Source: Neobacillus niacini
GTDB taxonomy: Bacteria; Bacillota; Bacilli; Bacillales; Cytobacillaceae
Length of the DNA: 64,000 bases
Direction: 5' to 3'
Assembly: GCF_030817595.1 (NCBI RefSeq)
Contig: NZ_JAUSZN010000001.1
Location: 1,000,001 to 1,064,000 of the forward strand
Shown: piece after piece, positions 8,308-17,300 of the stretch
Numbering within the stretch: the first letter of the stretch is position 1
Layout of the letters: each line of letters starts with the position of its first letter
The notes under the pieces: model-generated
Database searches by the model: none
What the model saw: the letters and a program-made list of their open reading frames with translations, nothing else
Told to the model about the DNA's origin: nothing
Position numbers and translations under genes: made by a program

Positions 8308-8390
8308 TTTAATCCCTCCTTTATGTTAATGTCCCTTTATCCTAATATTATTTATCTCGAAATAATTCATCCTAATGTTAGTGTAAATAT

Positions 8391-8420
8391 ATCCTAACAT
8401 TAGGGTATATTTTATGTCAA
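8391..8420 (-). promoter_or_regulatory. Pirin operon promoter with MarR-type operators
   Basis: Minus-strand TTGACA (8415-8420), 18 bases, then TAGGAT (8391-8396). A perfect CCTAA-N2-TTAGG repeat (8393-8404) overlaps the -10. Two degenerate copies, CCTAATGTTAG at 8371 and CCTAATATTA at 8341, follow in the leader at 22 and 30 base steps, suggesting several regulator dimers. The arrangement matches 4640-4669. Confidence 0.7.
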
Positions 8421-8574
8421 CAAAAAAACAATTCATTTTATGGTTATTGAGTTGTTGTGTAGTTTTCATACCATGTATGATTGTTTTTTATTCAACTAAC
8501 CTCACCAGAAATGAATAATTAACATTTTTATTAACAGACTATAAAGAAGATAAATTAGTGGAGGGGCCTTTAAG

Positions 8575-9537
8575 ATGAATGTAAACGAATTAGGCTTTCT
8601 TTGGTACCTAAAATCAAATTCAAATATGGTCAATATTTTTTTGAAAAATCTTATTGATACTGCTGAAGATAATGATTTGAGGAATACTTTAAATGAGATT
8701 AAAACACTATCAACATTTCAAGAACAAGAGGCTATACAATTATTGTCTGAAAATGGCTTTAAAGATGCCCCGTTTTTCAGTGAAAATGATTTATATTGCT
8801 CTTCAGCAAAGTTGTTTTCTGATCAATTAATTATAGAGATTCTTAAGCACATAACTAGTAATGGACTTCGTGTACTTGCTTTTCAATATTCTGACTTAAC
8901 CGATTATAAGGTTAAGAATTTTTTTAGAGAAATACTCTATAAGATTACAGAAATTGATAATTCTCTTTTAAAATTGCTAGATAATAAAGGTTTATTACAA
9001 AATAGGTCATTTTCTTACAAAAAAGCTGAGGAAAGAGAAGGCACATTTTTTAAAGTTGTATCAACTCAGCAAAGGCCACTAAATGCTGTTGAATTAGCAA
9101 GCATGTTCGGTTCATTTCAATGTAATAATGTTGGTGTAGCCCTATGTACTGCTTTTTCAGATGTTGTTAAGGATGAAGACACAAAGAGGTTTTTGCAAGA
9201 TGGGACCAAGTTGGCTATTAAACAAGCTACTACTTTATCCGACATATTTAGAGAAAACGGAGTTCCAACAACAACCGGCTTAGAGGCACACGTTTATAAG
9301 GTGAGTGAATCTCCATTTTCAGATAAACTAATGGCTAATTTAATAATGTTCCTGAATCCAATAGGAATCGCTAATTTACAAACAGCTGTTGTATCTAGTT
9401 ATAAAAAAAGTCACGTAAAAATACTAAAGGAACTAATCGAACAGGTAGAAAACTTTTCAGAGAAAGGGTTTAAGTTATTAGTAAGGAAAGACTGGTTTAA
9501 TGAGCCACCGATAACTAATAGGTCAAATAATAATTAA
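8575..9537 (+). CDS. DUF3231 family protein
   Basis: 320 residues made of two repeats of about 160. Each begins with an NELGFLW or NAVELASMF type helix and continues with an antiparallel helical bundle; APFFSENDLYC in repeat 1 and GVPTTTGLEAHVY in repeat 2 match the family's conserved turn. DUF3231 proteins are common in Bacillus and are ferritin-like helical bundles of unknown function, several being linked to spores. The ATG follows GGAGGGGCC. It is monocistronic, divergent from the pirin operon and convergent with the glutathione peroxidase gene. Confidence 0.85.
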   Translation: MNVNELGFLWYLKSNSNMVNIFLKNLIDTAEDNDLRNTLNEIKTLSTFQEQEAIQLLSENGFKDAPFFSENDLYCSSAKLFSDQLIIEILKHITSNGLRVLAFQYSDLTDYKVKNFFREILYKITEIDNSLLKLLDNKGLLQNRSFSYKKAEEREGTFFKVVSTQQRPLNAVELASMFGSFQCNNVGVALCTAFSDVVKDEDTKRFLQDGTKLAIKQATTLSDIFRENGVPTTTGLEAHVYKVSESPFSDKLMANLIMFLNPIGIANLQTAVVSSYKKSHVKILKELIEQVENFSEKGFKLLVRKDWFNEPPITNRSNNN

Positions 9538-9669
9538 TATTACAAAATTAGAAATGTTTAGGATTTACAATGAGCTCATAAATTTTGGCCCCATTCAAAA
9601 GTATTAAAAGGATGCAATGTTGATATGAAATCTGAAATGAAAAGTATCAGTCGAATATTTACAAAAAAA

Positions 9670-9712
9670 GGTAGGGTACGAGAGGTTGATAAACAACCTT
9701 CATATCCTACCT
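9670..9712. terminator. Bidirectional terminator between DUF3231 and glutathione peroxidase genes
   Basis: AGGTAGG...CCTACCT with inner AGGTTG/CAACCT arms forms a long hairpin. A and T runs on both sides let it serve both convergent genes. Confidence 0.75.
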
Positions 9713-9732
9713 CTTTCATACTTTTTTAATTT

Positions 9733-10212
9733 TTAGATTAACCCATTTAAATCTTTTACTATTAATGAAACTTTATCTTTTGGTGCATAACGTTTTAAAA
9801 CTTTACCGTTACGGTCTACAAGGAATTTTGTGAAATTCCATTTAATTTGTTCAGATCCAAGTAAACCTTTCGCTTCTTTCTTTAAATAGTCAAAAATGGG
9901 TGCAGTATTTGGACCATTAACTTCTACTTTATCAAATAATTGGAATGTTACTCCATAGTTGATTTGACAAAAGCTTTCAATATCTTCATTTGTTCCTTTT
10001 TCGCCACTACCAAATTGATTACAAGGGAAACCTAAAATCTCTAATCCACTATCTTTGTATTTAAGATGTAAATCTTGAAGCTCTTTATATTGATCTGTAA
10101 AAATACATTTACTAGCTGTATTTACAATTAACATTACTTTCCCTTTGTAATCCGCCATTGATTTTTCTACGCCTCTATTTGTTTTTACTTTATAATCATA
10201 AACTGTTGTCAT
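9733..10212 (-). CDS. Glutathione peroxidase family thiol peroxidase
   Basis: 159 residues. Start taken at the ATG 10210-10212 (MTTVYDYK) because GGAGGAAAT is well placed; a TTG upstream overlaps that site. The catalytic tetrad is visible: Cys36 in NTASKCIFT, Gln in FPCNQFG, and Trp-Asn in KWNFTKF. A second Cys in FPCNQ and one in SFCQINYG may act as resolving residues. Bacillus enzymes of this family are cysteine type and use thioredoxin rather than glutathione, reducing organic hydroperoxides. Two OhrR-type operators in its promoter point to peroxide induction by the product of 10437-10880. Confidence 0.93.
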   Translation of the reverse strand: MTTVYDYKVKTNRGVEKSMADYKGKVMLIVNTASKCIFTDQYKELQDLHLKYKDSGLEILGFPCNQFGSGEKGTNEDIESFCQINYGVTFQLFDKVEVNGPNTAPIFDYLKKEAKGLLGSEQIKWNFTKFLVDRNGKVLKRYAPKDKVSLIVKDLNGLI

Positions 10213-10287
10213 TTTTATTTCCTCCAATTTGATTAAATATTGTAATGAATCGGGACGATATTTTAATTATCTGTTCCCTATGACAAC

Positions 10288-10335
10288 AATATACTACACT
10301 ATTTCATAGCGGTCAATTAAATAGTACACTATATA
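10288..10335 (-). promoter_or_regulatory. Peroxidase promoter with two OhrR-type operators
   Basis: Minus-strand TTGACC (10311-10316), a 17-base spacer, then TATATT (10288-10293). ATAGT-N2-ACTAT (10321-10332) lies just upstream of -35, and a related AAATAGTGTAGTAT element fills the spacer. Both resemble the perfect palindrome at 10951-10966 upstream of the regulator. Confidence 0.7.
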
Positions 10336-10436
10336 AAATGGTAAATAATTTCATTTTGTTAGTTGAGGCTTTTTAGCCAAAAAAAATATCTAAGAAAACA
10401 TGGAATCTATCTATGTTCTCTTAGATTATCTTATAT

Positions 10437-10880
10437 CTATCGTGCGATATCATAAGCTTTTTGCAATAATTCTTTTGATTTGTCCAGGAAACCAAAATAG
10501 CTCTCTTCCGTCTTACAAATCTTCTCGAAAATTGAAATCGATACATCTTTTAATTCGTTCTGTAATGCTGCTCCTTTATCTGTCAAACCTATTTCAACCC
10601 TTCTTTCATCTTCAGCAGAACGTTTTCGATAGACCAAATTCGCTGCTTCAAGTCTTTTTAATAAAGGGGTTAATGTGGCAGAATCTAGATAAAGGCGTTC
10701 TCCCAGTTCAGTAACCGTGCAAATTTTCTTTTCCCAAAGTAAAACTAGTACCAAATATTGTGGATAGGTTATGTTAAATTTACTTAGAATGGGCCTATAA
10801 ATACGTGTAATCTCGCGAGATGCAGCGTATATATTAAAACATAGCATGTCTTCTAATGTCGTGACTTCTCTGTTAGTCAT
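10437..10880 (-). CDS. ohrR: OhrR-type one-cysteine MarR peroxide sensor
   Basis: 147 residues. The N-terminal segment EDMLCFNIYAASREITRIYRP, with Cys14, matches the reactive cysteine region of OhrR, followed by LTYPQYLVLVLLWE-like sequence (ITYPQYLVLVLLWEKK). The winged helix has LYLDSATLTPLLKRLEAANLVYRKRSAEDERR. OhrR represses peroxide genes until the cysteine is oxidised by organic hydroperoxides. Palindromes of AAATAGTGCACTATTT type precede both this gene and the peroxidase, and an Ohr gene lies far away at 37072 without that site. Only one more Cys is present (KICTVTEL and EKICKTEE regions carry C), so the exact chemistry is uncertain. Confidence 0.88.
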   Translation of the reverse strand: MTNREVTTLEDMLCFNIYAASREITRIYRPILSKFNITYPQYLVLVLLWEKKICTVTELGERLYLDSATLTPLLKRLEAANLVYRKRSAEDERRVEIGLTDKGAALQNELKDVSISIFEKICKTEESYFGFLDKSKELLQKAYDIAR

Positions 10881-10901
10881 GTTAGTAATCTCCTTTTCAA
10901 T

Positions 10902-10966
10902 TACAGTGTTACTGTATTTAGTTTACCTTATTTTAAGGTTGAGTATAACTAAATAGTGCACTATTT
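10902..10966 (-). promoter_or_regulatory. Palindromic operators upstream of ohrR-like gene
   Basis: AAATAGTGCACTATTT (10951-10966) is a perfect 16-bp palindrome and probably the autoregulatory site. A second palindrome, TACAGT-GTT-ACTGTA (10902-10916), lies in the leader close to the start codon; its role is unknown. Confidence 0.65.
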
Positions 10967-10993
10967 CATAGGAAAGTATTGCTTAAACGTTAA

Positions 10994-11020
10994 AAGATGA
11001 CTCAATTATTGAGTCATCTT
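10994..11020 (-). terminator. Terminator after fabF
   Basis: AAGATGACTCA...TGAGTCATCTT, a perfect 11-bp stem followed by TTTT on the minus strand. The same stem occurs at 4935-4959. Confidence 0.8.
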
Positions 11021-11031
11021 AAATTTCTCAG

Positions 11032-12273
11032 TCATTTACTCTCATTAAATTTCTTAAATACTAAAACAGCATTATGACCTCCAAAACCAAATCCATTGGA
11101 AAGTGCGTAATTTACTTCCGTATGAATTGGATTGTTAGGTACATAATCAAGATCACATTCCTCATCAGCATGTTCATAATTAATGGTTGCAGGAATCAAA
11201 TTGTCTGAAATGCTTTTAAGGGTGATAATGGCTTCAACTCCGCCTGCTGCACCGAATAAATGTCCTGTCATTGATTTTGTTGAACTGACTTTTAGCTTGT
11301 AAGCATGTTCTCCAAATACATTTTTAATTGCTTTTGTCTCTGATTTATCGCCTTCTGGTGTACTCGTACCATGTGCATTTATATAATCAATGGCGGTTGT
11401 TTCTATGTTCGCCATTTCAATCGCTAGCTTCATTGCTCGAACCGCACCATTATAATCTGGTGAAGTAATATGATAAGAATCTGTGGTAGATCCATACCCA
11501 ATAATTTCTCCCAATATGGTTGCTCCTCTATTTTTCGCATGTTCATATTCCTCAAGTAACAAAATTCCAGAACCTTCAGACATAACAAAACCGTCTCTTG
11601 TCTTATCGAATGGTCGACTCGCTGTAATTGGTGAATCATTATTCGTTGACATGGCTTTCATTTTAGAGAAACCTGCGAATGATAATGGATTGATCGACGC
11701 TTCTGTTCCACCGGCTAAAATGGCATCAGAATATCCATGTCGGATATTTAAAAATGCTTCACCAATCGCATGATTACCTGTTGCACAAGCGGATACAGGT
11801 GAAAAACTTGTACCTCTAAATCCCGTTTTAATTGATACAATACCCACAGCCATATTTATGATCATCATCGGTGCCATAAATGGAGATACTTTCCTAGAGC
11901 CTTTTTCTAAAAGGGTTTGATGATTCTCTAGAACGGTATCTATTCCTCCTATTCCTGAACCAATGTACACTCCAAGGCGATTTTCATCTTCATTATTAAC
12001 GTTTAATCCAGATTGATCTAACGCTTGTTTTGCAGCTGCATAGGCATATTGGACAAATTTATCAAACTTACTTAACTCTTTTTTATCTAAATAATTTTCA
12101 GGTGAAAAATCATCAATTCTTCCACCAATTTTAGTAGTTATGTCTTCAAAACCTTCAAATTCAATCTTTTTAATGCCAGATTTTGAGTTCTTTATGTTAT
12201 TCCAAAATGTCGCGACATCATTTCCTAATGGTGTGATGGCACCATAACCTGTAATAACGACTCTACGATTCAT
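11032..12273 (-). CDS. fabF: 3-oxoacyl-ACP synthase II (FabF-like), stand-alone
   Basis: 413 residues from the ATG at 12271-12273, which has GGAGG eight bases upstream; an upstream in-frame extension has no site. The thiolase fold carries the KAS II triad: Cys163 in VSACATGNHAIG, His in NAHGTSTPEGD, and His in MTGHLFGAAGG. It condenses acyl-ACP with malonyl-ACP in fatty acid elongation. Unlike the usual fabHF pair no fabH adjoins it, so it is probably an accessory or paralogous synthase. It is monocistronic with its own terminator. The assignment to KAS II rather than a polyketide or specialised KAS is based on length and motifs only. Confidence 0.9.
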   Translation of the reverse strand: MNRRVVITGYGAITPLGNDVATFWNNIKNSKSGIKKIEFEGFEDITTKIGGRIDDFSPENYLDKKELSKFDKFVQYAYAAAKQALDQSGLNVNNEDENRLGVYIGSGIGGIDTVLENHQTLLEKGSRKVSPFMAPMMIINMAVGIVSIKTGFRGTSFSPVSACATGNHAIGEAFLNIRHGYSDAILAGGTEASINPLSFAGFSKMKAMSTNNDSPITASRPFDKTRDGFVMSEGSGILLLEEYEHAKNRGATILGEIIGYGSTTDSYHITSPDYNGAVRAMKLAIEMANIETTAIDYINAHGTSTPEGDKSETKAIKNVFGEHAYKLKVSSTKSMTGHLFGAAGGVEAIITLKSISDNLIPATINYEHADEECDLDYVPNNPIHTEVNYALSNGFGFGGHNAVLVFKKFNESK

Positions 12274-12371
12274 ATAAAATCCTCCAAATAACTTTGATTT
12301 TGGCGTAATGTTCCCTACTTTAACGAATTTTTTCAAAATCGCCATTCATGTGCTAATTATATTAATTTTAC

Positions 12372-12397
12372 AAAAAGGACCAATAGGTCTTTTTTTA
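12372..12397. terminator. Small hairpin GACC...GGTC flanked by A and T runs
   Basis: AAAAAGGACCAATAGGTCTTTTT sits between fabF and the small membrane protein gene. It is plausible as the terminator of the latter. A similar AAAGAGACC...GGTCTCTTT hairpin lies at 12917-12943, so a TetR-like operator pair is the alternative. Confidence 0.4.
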
Positions 12398-12432
12398 TTA
12401 AAAACCATTAGAACCGTTTCTGTCAAGAGATA

Positions 12433-12708
12433 CTAGACTACAAACAATATAATAACTAAAATTCCAATTCCCAATACACATATTCCATAAATACATAAAC
12501 GATTTAATGAACGCAATACCCCTCTTTTTATCAAATACTCATTGATTCCAAAGAATAAAATAATGGGTATAATCCACCAAAATACTTTTAATATAGTAAT
12601 TGCACTGGCTCCAGTATCATTAAACAGGAAACCTACTCCCATTAAAAAGAATGAAAATACTAGTAACAATATAATCAAATATCTAACAACGTACGGTAAT
12701 AATGTCAC
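12433..12708 (-). CDS. Hypothetical membrane protein, 91 aa
   Basis: A GTG start at 12706-12708 follows AGGAGG by six bases. Three hydrophobic segments are visible (about residues 5-30, 38-56 and 70-91) separated by NDTGASA and NEYLIKRGVLRSLNR. It is probably an integral membrane protein. I do not recognise a family. It stands alone between fabF and a stretch of gene relics. Confidence 0.6.
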   Translation of the reverse strand: MTLLPYVVRYLIILLLVFSFFLMGVGFLFNDTGASAITILKVFWWIIPIILFFGINEYLIKRGVLRSLNRLCIYGICVLGIGILVIILFVV

Positions 12709-12969
12709 AATATCCCTCCTAGAGAAAATAAGCTACTTTGTATATCATTTTTGAAAATGATCTTAAGTCAATATATTGGTCTGCACTAGGTTTCTGCCAG
12801 TTCAGTACGCTGTTTCTCCTCCTGAGATATACTTAAGAAAGATTCTCTATTTCTAAGATATCCATTTAATAACCTTTATTACTTTAATTTGAGTAAATGT
12901 GCTAGTATATAAATTTAAAAAAGAGACCATTTGGTCTCTTTTTGTCCAAAAAAATATCAAAAAAGATTC
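12709..12969. other. Intergenic stretch with an unassigned coding relic and a hairpin
   Basis: On the minus strand 12786-12875 reads LLNGYLRNRESFLSISQEEKQRTELAET and then TAG, which looks like the tail of a protein but has no start. An 8-bp inverted repeat TCTTAAGT/ACTTAAGA (12761 and 12831) brackets it. A symmetrical hairpin GAGACC...GGTCTC with A/T flanks lies at 12917-12943. No gene is supported. Confidence 0.4.
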
Positions 12970-13150
12970 CCTTCTGAATTCCCATTCTCCTACTGGATTA
13001 TTTTTCATACTCACATAAGTAAGTGAAAAAATGAAATTGGCATCAAATACAAACTATGATGCTCGAGTATAATTATTTTTCAGTTGCTATATTTACCATT
13101 CCAACTGTTAATTTGATTAATTATAAGAACAAGGTCAATATACTGTTTCT
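12970..13150 (-). pseudogene. Relic of an ohr/AhpD-like intergenic region and gene 3' end
   Basis: The sequence aligns with 37505-37707: it has the pre-ohr leader, the spacer with GGATGCTC-like bases, and the last part of the AhpD-like gene (TTATTTTTCAGTTGCTATATTT, TTGATTAAT, AACAAGGTCAA). A 17-base deletion removes part of the coding end. It shows that a second copy of the ohr-AhpD region once lay here. Confidence 0.65.
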
Positions 13151-13173
13151 CGTGTATAGCAACAAATAAAAAA

Positions 13174-14106
13174 CTATTGTGTAGCTTTAGTTAACTGTCT
13201 TTCTATAGAGCTCTCCTCTAATGCCTTATTCTTTTTTATAAAGTTCATTAATATTTCGATAAAACCCTTTGCAGCTGTTCCAATATATTTTTGTTTATGG
13301 TGGATAATAGTAATTTCCTTAATGAAGGCTGGATTTGTTATTTTAATAGCCTTTAAATTCCCTGTATTCTCCAACGAAAAGAGTGTACTAGATATAATAG
13401 TAGCCCCAATCCCTTCCTCGACTAGTTCCAATATCGCCTTTGAATCGCTTGATTCAATGATAGGCTGGATGACAATCCCCGCAGATAGACATGCATCCGC
13501 AAATAATTTCCTAAAACAATGGCCTTTTGGATTTAATATAAGTGGAATATTCCGAATTTCATGAAACCCAATTTCGTCTCTCACAGACCAAGTATGATCC
13601 GTACGGACGACTAAATAAAATTCATCCTCGTATAAAGGAATTTGGATAAAACTTTCATCCGGTTTTGCCATGAAGGTTAAAGCCAAATCAATTTCGTTTT
13701 GTTTTACCTTTTCTACCGGATCATCAATCGAGAAAAACTGGATCTGAATGTGAGGGTACTCGGTATGAAACTCTAACAAAACCTTGGAGGCTATAAGACT
13801 TAGGTCACCAGAAAGGGATCCTATCACTAATTTCCCTCTTTTTACATTTTGCAGCTCTGCTATTTGTTCAGTGGCAAAATGTAAATTTTGGAACACTTTT
13901 TTGCAATGCTCAAGGAGGATTTCGCCGGCCTCGGTAATCGCAATTTTTTTACCTAAACGATCAAATAAACGAACACCCAGTTCATCCTCTAATGATTTCA
14001 TTTGATAGCTTAAGGTAGGTTGACCAATTCTTAGTTTTTCAGCAGTCTTTGTAAAATGTAGTTCTTCACAAAGGGCCATGAAGTATTCTAATTGTCTAAG
14101 TTCCAA
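13174..14106 (-). CDS. LysR-family transcriptional regulator
   Basis: About 310 residues if begun at the TTG 14104-14106 (reading MELRQLEYFMALCEELHFTK), which has AAGGGGTGA at the right distance and matches the family's usual N-terminus; an ATG nine codons upstream lacks a site. The winged helix occupies residues 1-60 with AEKLRIGQPTLSYQMKSLEDELG, and the periplasmic-binding-like effector domain follows (GKLVIGSLSG, LVVRTDHTW, EGIGATIISS). It is a close paralogue of the regulator at 59955. Neighbours are a gene-relic region and the protease, so its target is not evident; it may act on itself or a distant locus. Confidence 0.88.
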   Translation of the reverse strand: MELRQLEYFMALCEELHFTKTAEKLRIGQPTLSYQMKSLEDELGVRLFDRLGKKIAITEAGEILLEHCKKVFQNLHFATEQIAELQNVKRGKLVIGSLSGDLSLIASKVLLEFHTEYPHIQIQFFSIDDPVEKVKQNEIDLALTFMAKPDESFIQIPLYEDEFYLVVRTDHTWSVRDEIGFHEIRNIPLILNPKGHCFRKLFADACLSAGIVIQPIIESSDSKAILELVEEGIGATIISSTLFSLENTGNLKAIKITNPAFIKEITIIHHKQKYIGTAAKGFIEILMNFIKKNKALEESSIERQLTKATQ

Positions 14107-14180
14107 GAATTTTTCACCCCTTTTACGTTTCATTTTTCTTGGAGAACGGTACTAGCTGTCTTTCCACCTAATATCATCAT

Positions 14181-14232
14181 GATAACACGACAGCTCACGC
14201 ATTCGTGCGGATGGTGAACTGTCACTATTATC
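14181..14232 (-). terminator. Candidate hairpin downstream of the protease gene
   Basis: GATAA...GACAG-TCAC and GTGA-CTGTC...TTATC pair with small bulges. It lies about 105 bp beyond the protease stop codon and has no strong T run, so a terminator role is uncertain. Confidence 0.35.
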
Positions 14233-14335
14233 TGATAACTATCAATCTATCTTAATAAATTTGTAAATGGACAACAAGCTATTTGCCTTGAACTTGAATG
14301 ATTGTAATAGCTAGTCCAATTTACTTGTTCCAAAG

Positions 14336-17300
14336 CTATTTTGTTTGCGAATGATCTTGTGGAGCTGTGTTCTCATTGTTCATGACTGCTCGAATCATCA
14401 TGTTTCCATATTGTGGATCTAAATTGTGATTCCAATTTCCATCTTCAAAAAACCAGTTGCGGTCATGGAAAGGGCTATTTTGATCACTTCCAAGACTTGG
14501 TGAGTAATTGAAGACACCAGGTTGTACATAAACTAAATAAAAATCTCCTGTGACAAAAATGTTATTATCCGTTAAATCAACAAAAGTCCATTCCCCATCC
14601 GTCCGCGCTTCAGCGTCAATTGGACCTGCAATTCTTTTACCAGGAGCCCCGTTCAGACCTGTTGAATCATATACTGCTACTTGAAATCTGGTTGATCCCG
14701 CGCTAGGCCATTCAGTATTAATTTTGAAGAGTCCACCAGTTAACCAAGAATTGGTGACTCCTTCTTCCAATGACATTCTTATCGCAAAGCCATTATTAGC
14801 ATCGAACCAAGAATATGAATTTTCCATAGTTCCATCATCATAGCCGATTTCTCCAGGAGTTCCCAAGAACCGTTTTAATTCAATATTCTGTTTGGTTTTC
14901 TTTTTAGGGTAGAGTGTAATCGAATAATCTTTATAAACATAATCTTTCTTGAACACATGTAACGTATAGGTACCTTCATAGGCTGTAAGTTTAAATCTGC
15001 CTTTGCTATCCGTTTTCACTGGAGTAATGGCGGCATCCTCTATTATAGAGACGATGGCATCTGGTATTGGTTTCCCTGTCGTTTGATCCTTGACTACCCC
15101 TTCTACCGTTCCTTCCCCTAAAGGTTGAAGATTAATGTTCGCCTCGACGATCCCGTCCTTTGGAATTGAAACGACTTGGTCTTTGGAATGAAAACCGTAT
15201 GCCTCAGCACGAAGAGTGAATTCCCCTGCATTATGTATCATGGAAAACTTTCCATTTGCAGGATTAGTTGCAACTGAGTACCCTGAATCTATTAGCGTCA
15301 CTTTTGCACCGATTGGCAATACATTGGGTTGGCTAGAAGAATTCTTAACCATTGTAGACGTCGGAGCTGCTAGATTCGTATATGGTTGTTTCTTTGTATG
15401 GATCTCCCCTGTTGCCTTGTTTACCTTACTACCCATAAGAGGTTTGTCCGTTAAGGATATATCATCTAAGTACCAGCCATCACGAGGTTCCCAATCAAAC
15501 CCGGTTAGCCATGTAAACATATAAAAGCTGATATAAATCCTTTTTCCAGCGTAAGCAGAAAGATCCACTTCTGCATTAACCCAACCATTTGTAGAATACT
15601 CTAGTGGTACTCCATTTTCACCAAATTTAGTTGCTTCAGTTTTAGATAGTACTTCCCAATTCTTGCGGTCAGTAGAGACAAGGACCGCACCGAAATCGGT
15701 TGAACCGTCGACTCCATCCGGACTAATGTCATACCATTGCTTATACTGCAGGTATGAATTACCGTTTTCAGGTATGTCTATAGGAGGCATATTGAGATAA
15801 GATTCCGAAAAATCAGAGTATGGTCCCTCCAAATTAGTTCCATATACGTTTTGTCCTGAGACAGCTTTGTCAGGTCCTGCTGATGGGCTGCCCCATTCCC
15901 AATCGTTATTATATCCTTCTGAATACCAGCCTTCAGGAACTGCTTCTAAATCTTGAAAATAACCAATTGTAATCGCAGGTTTAACTTCTGCATTAAATTC
16001 CGGAGAAGTTACTTGGTTTTGTCCATAATCAACAATTTTCCACTTATACGTAAAAGTACCTTTCTTTACATCCTTTCCTGGAACCACAGCTTGATATGTC
16101 CCGTTTCTAAAATCACCAGCTGTTCTACCTGCTTTTACCGTCTTCCATTGTTGACCAGCTAAATACTGAATTTCTACGGTCTCAACACTGATATTGTCTT
16201 GCACTTCCACTGTTAATGGCAGCACTACCTGATCGTACACAAAATCAGGAGAGGTATGTTGGTAGGTTGGATTTGCTTTATCTTTTCCATCATATACAAC
16301 TAAACCCTCAATTTTCCCATTTCCATTATTATTTCCTTTTATTGCATTGTAAGCATTAATAAATCCACGACCATACCCATAGTTAGGAGAAGAAGGAAAT
16401 TCTGTGTCTGTCAATGGGATGGCTGAATTGAACAGTATGTCCTCAATTTGGTCAATTGTGAGAGATGCATTTGCTTGCTTTAACAACGCTACGATTCCTG
16501 TAATATGAGGTGTTGCCATTGATGTCCCACTCATCAGTTCATAGTCATTGCCAGGGACGGCTGAGCGGATATCGACACCCGGTGCTGAAACATCTGGTTT
16601 CGTTTCATCATATGGAGCTGGTCCACGGGAAGAGAACCACGCTAAGGCATTTTGATCATCCGTTGCCGCAACCGCAAAAGATTCTGGATAGTTTGCTGGA
16701 GAGGCAACCCATCCTTCCCCATAAGAACCGGAATTGCCAGCTGCAAATACAGGGAAGATATTAGCAGCCCGCCAATTTTGAACCATAGGCCGATACCATT
16801 CATCTAGTCCAGGACCACCACTCCAGGAGTTGTTTACGACATCCGGAGCTAATTCAGGATGGGGATTTCCTTCAGCATCTTTTGGTGCCAATATCCATTC
16901 GCCTGCCTCGAGCAAATCTACATCCTGACCACCGCGATTAGAGAAAGCTTTAACCGCAATCCATTTCGCACCTGGGGCAACACCAATTTGGTTACTCCCA
17001 TCAGGCTCTGAGCCAACCATGGTCCCAACCGTATGCGTACCATGTTTATTATCATCATACGGAGCTTCTTTTCCTCCAACAGCATCAAACCAGTTTAATT
17101 GATGATCTGGTTGATCTGGATTCACTGGATTATAGCCACGGTATTTTTCCTTTAAAGCAGGATGTTCCCATTGAACACCTGTATCAATACTGGCTACCAC
17201 AATTCCTGCTCCATCGATTCCCATATCCCATACTTGAGGGGCTCCGACTTTTTCAACTCCCCATTCAACCGTTGATGAATTTAGATTGGTGGTTTTTTCC

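Noticed and set aside
12372-12943. GACC/GGTC hairpins as a TetR operator pair
   Set aside because: No TetR gene is nearby and A/T flanks fit simple terminators, so kept only as an alternative.
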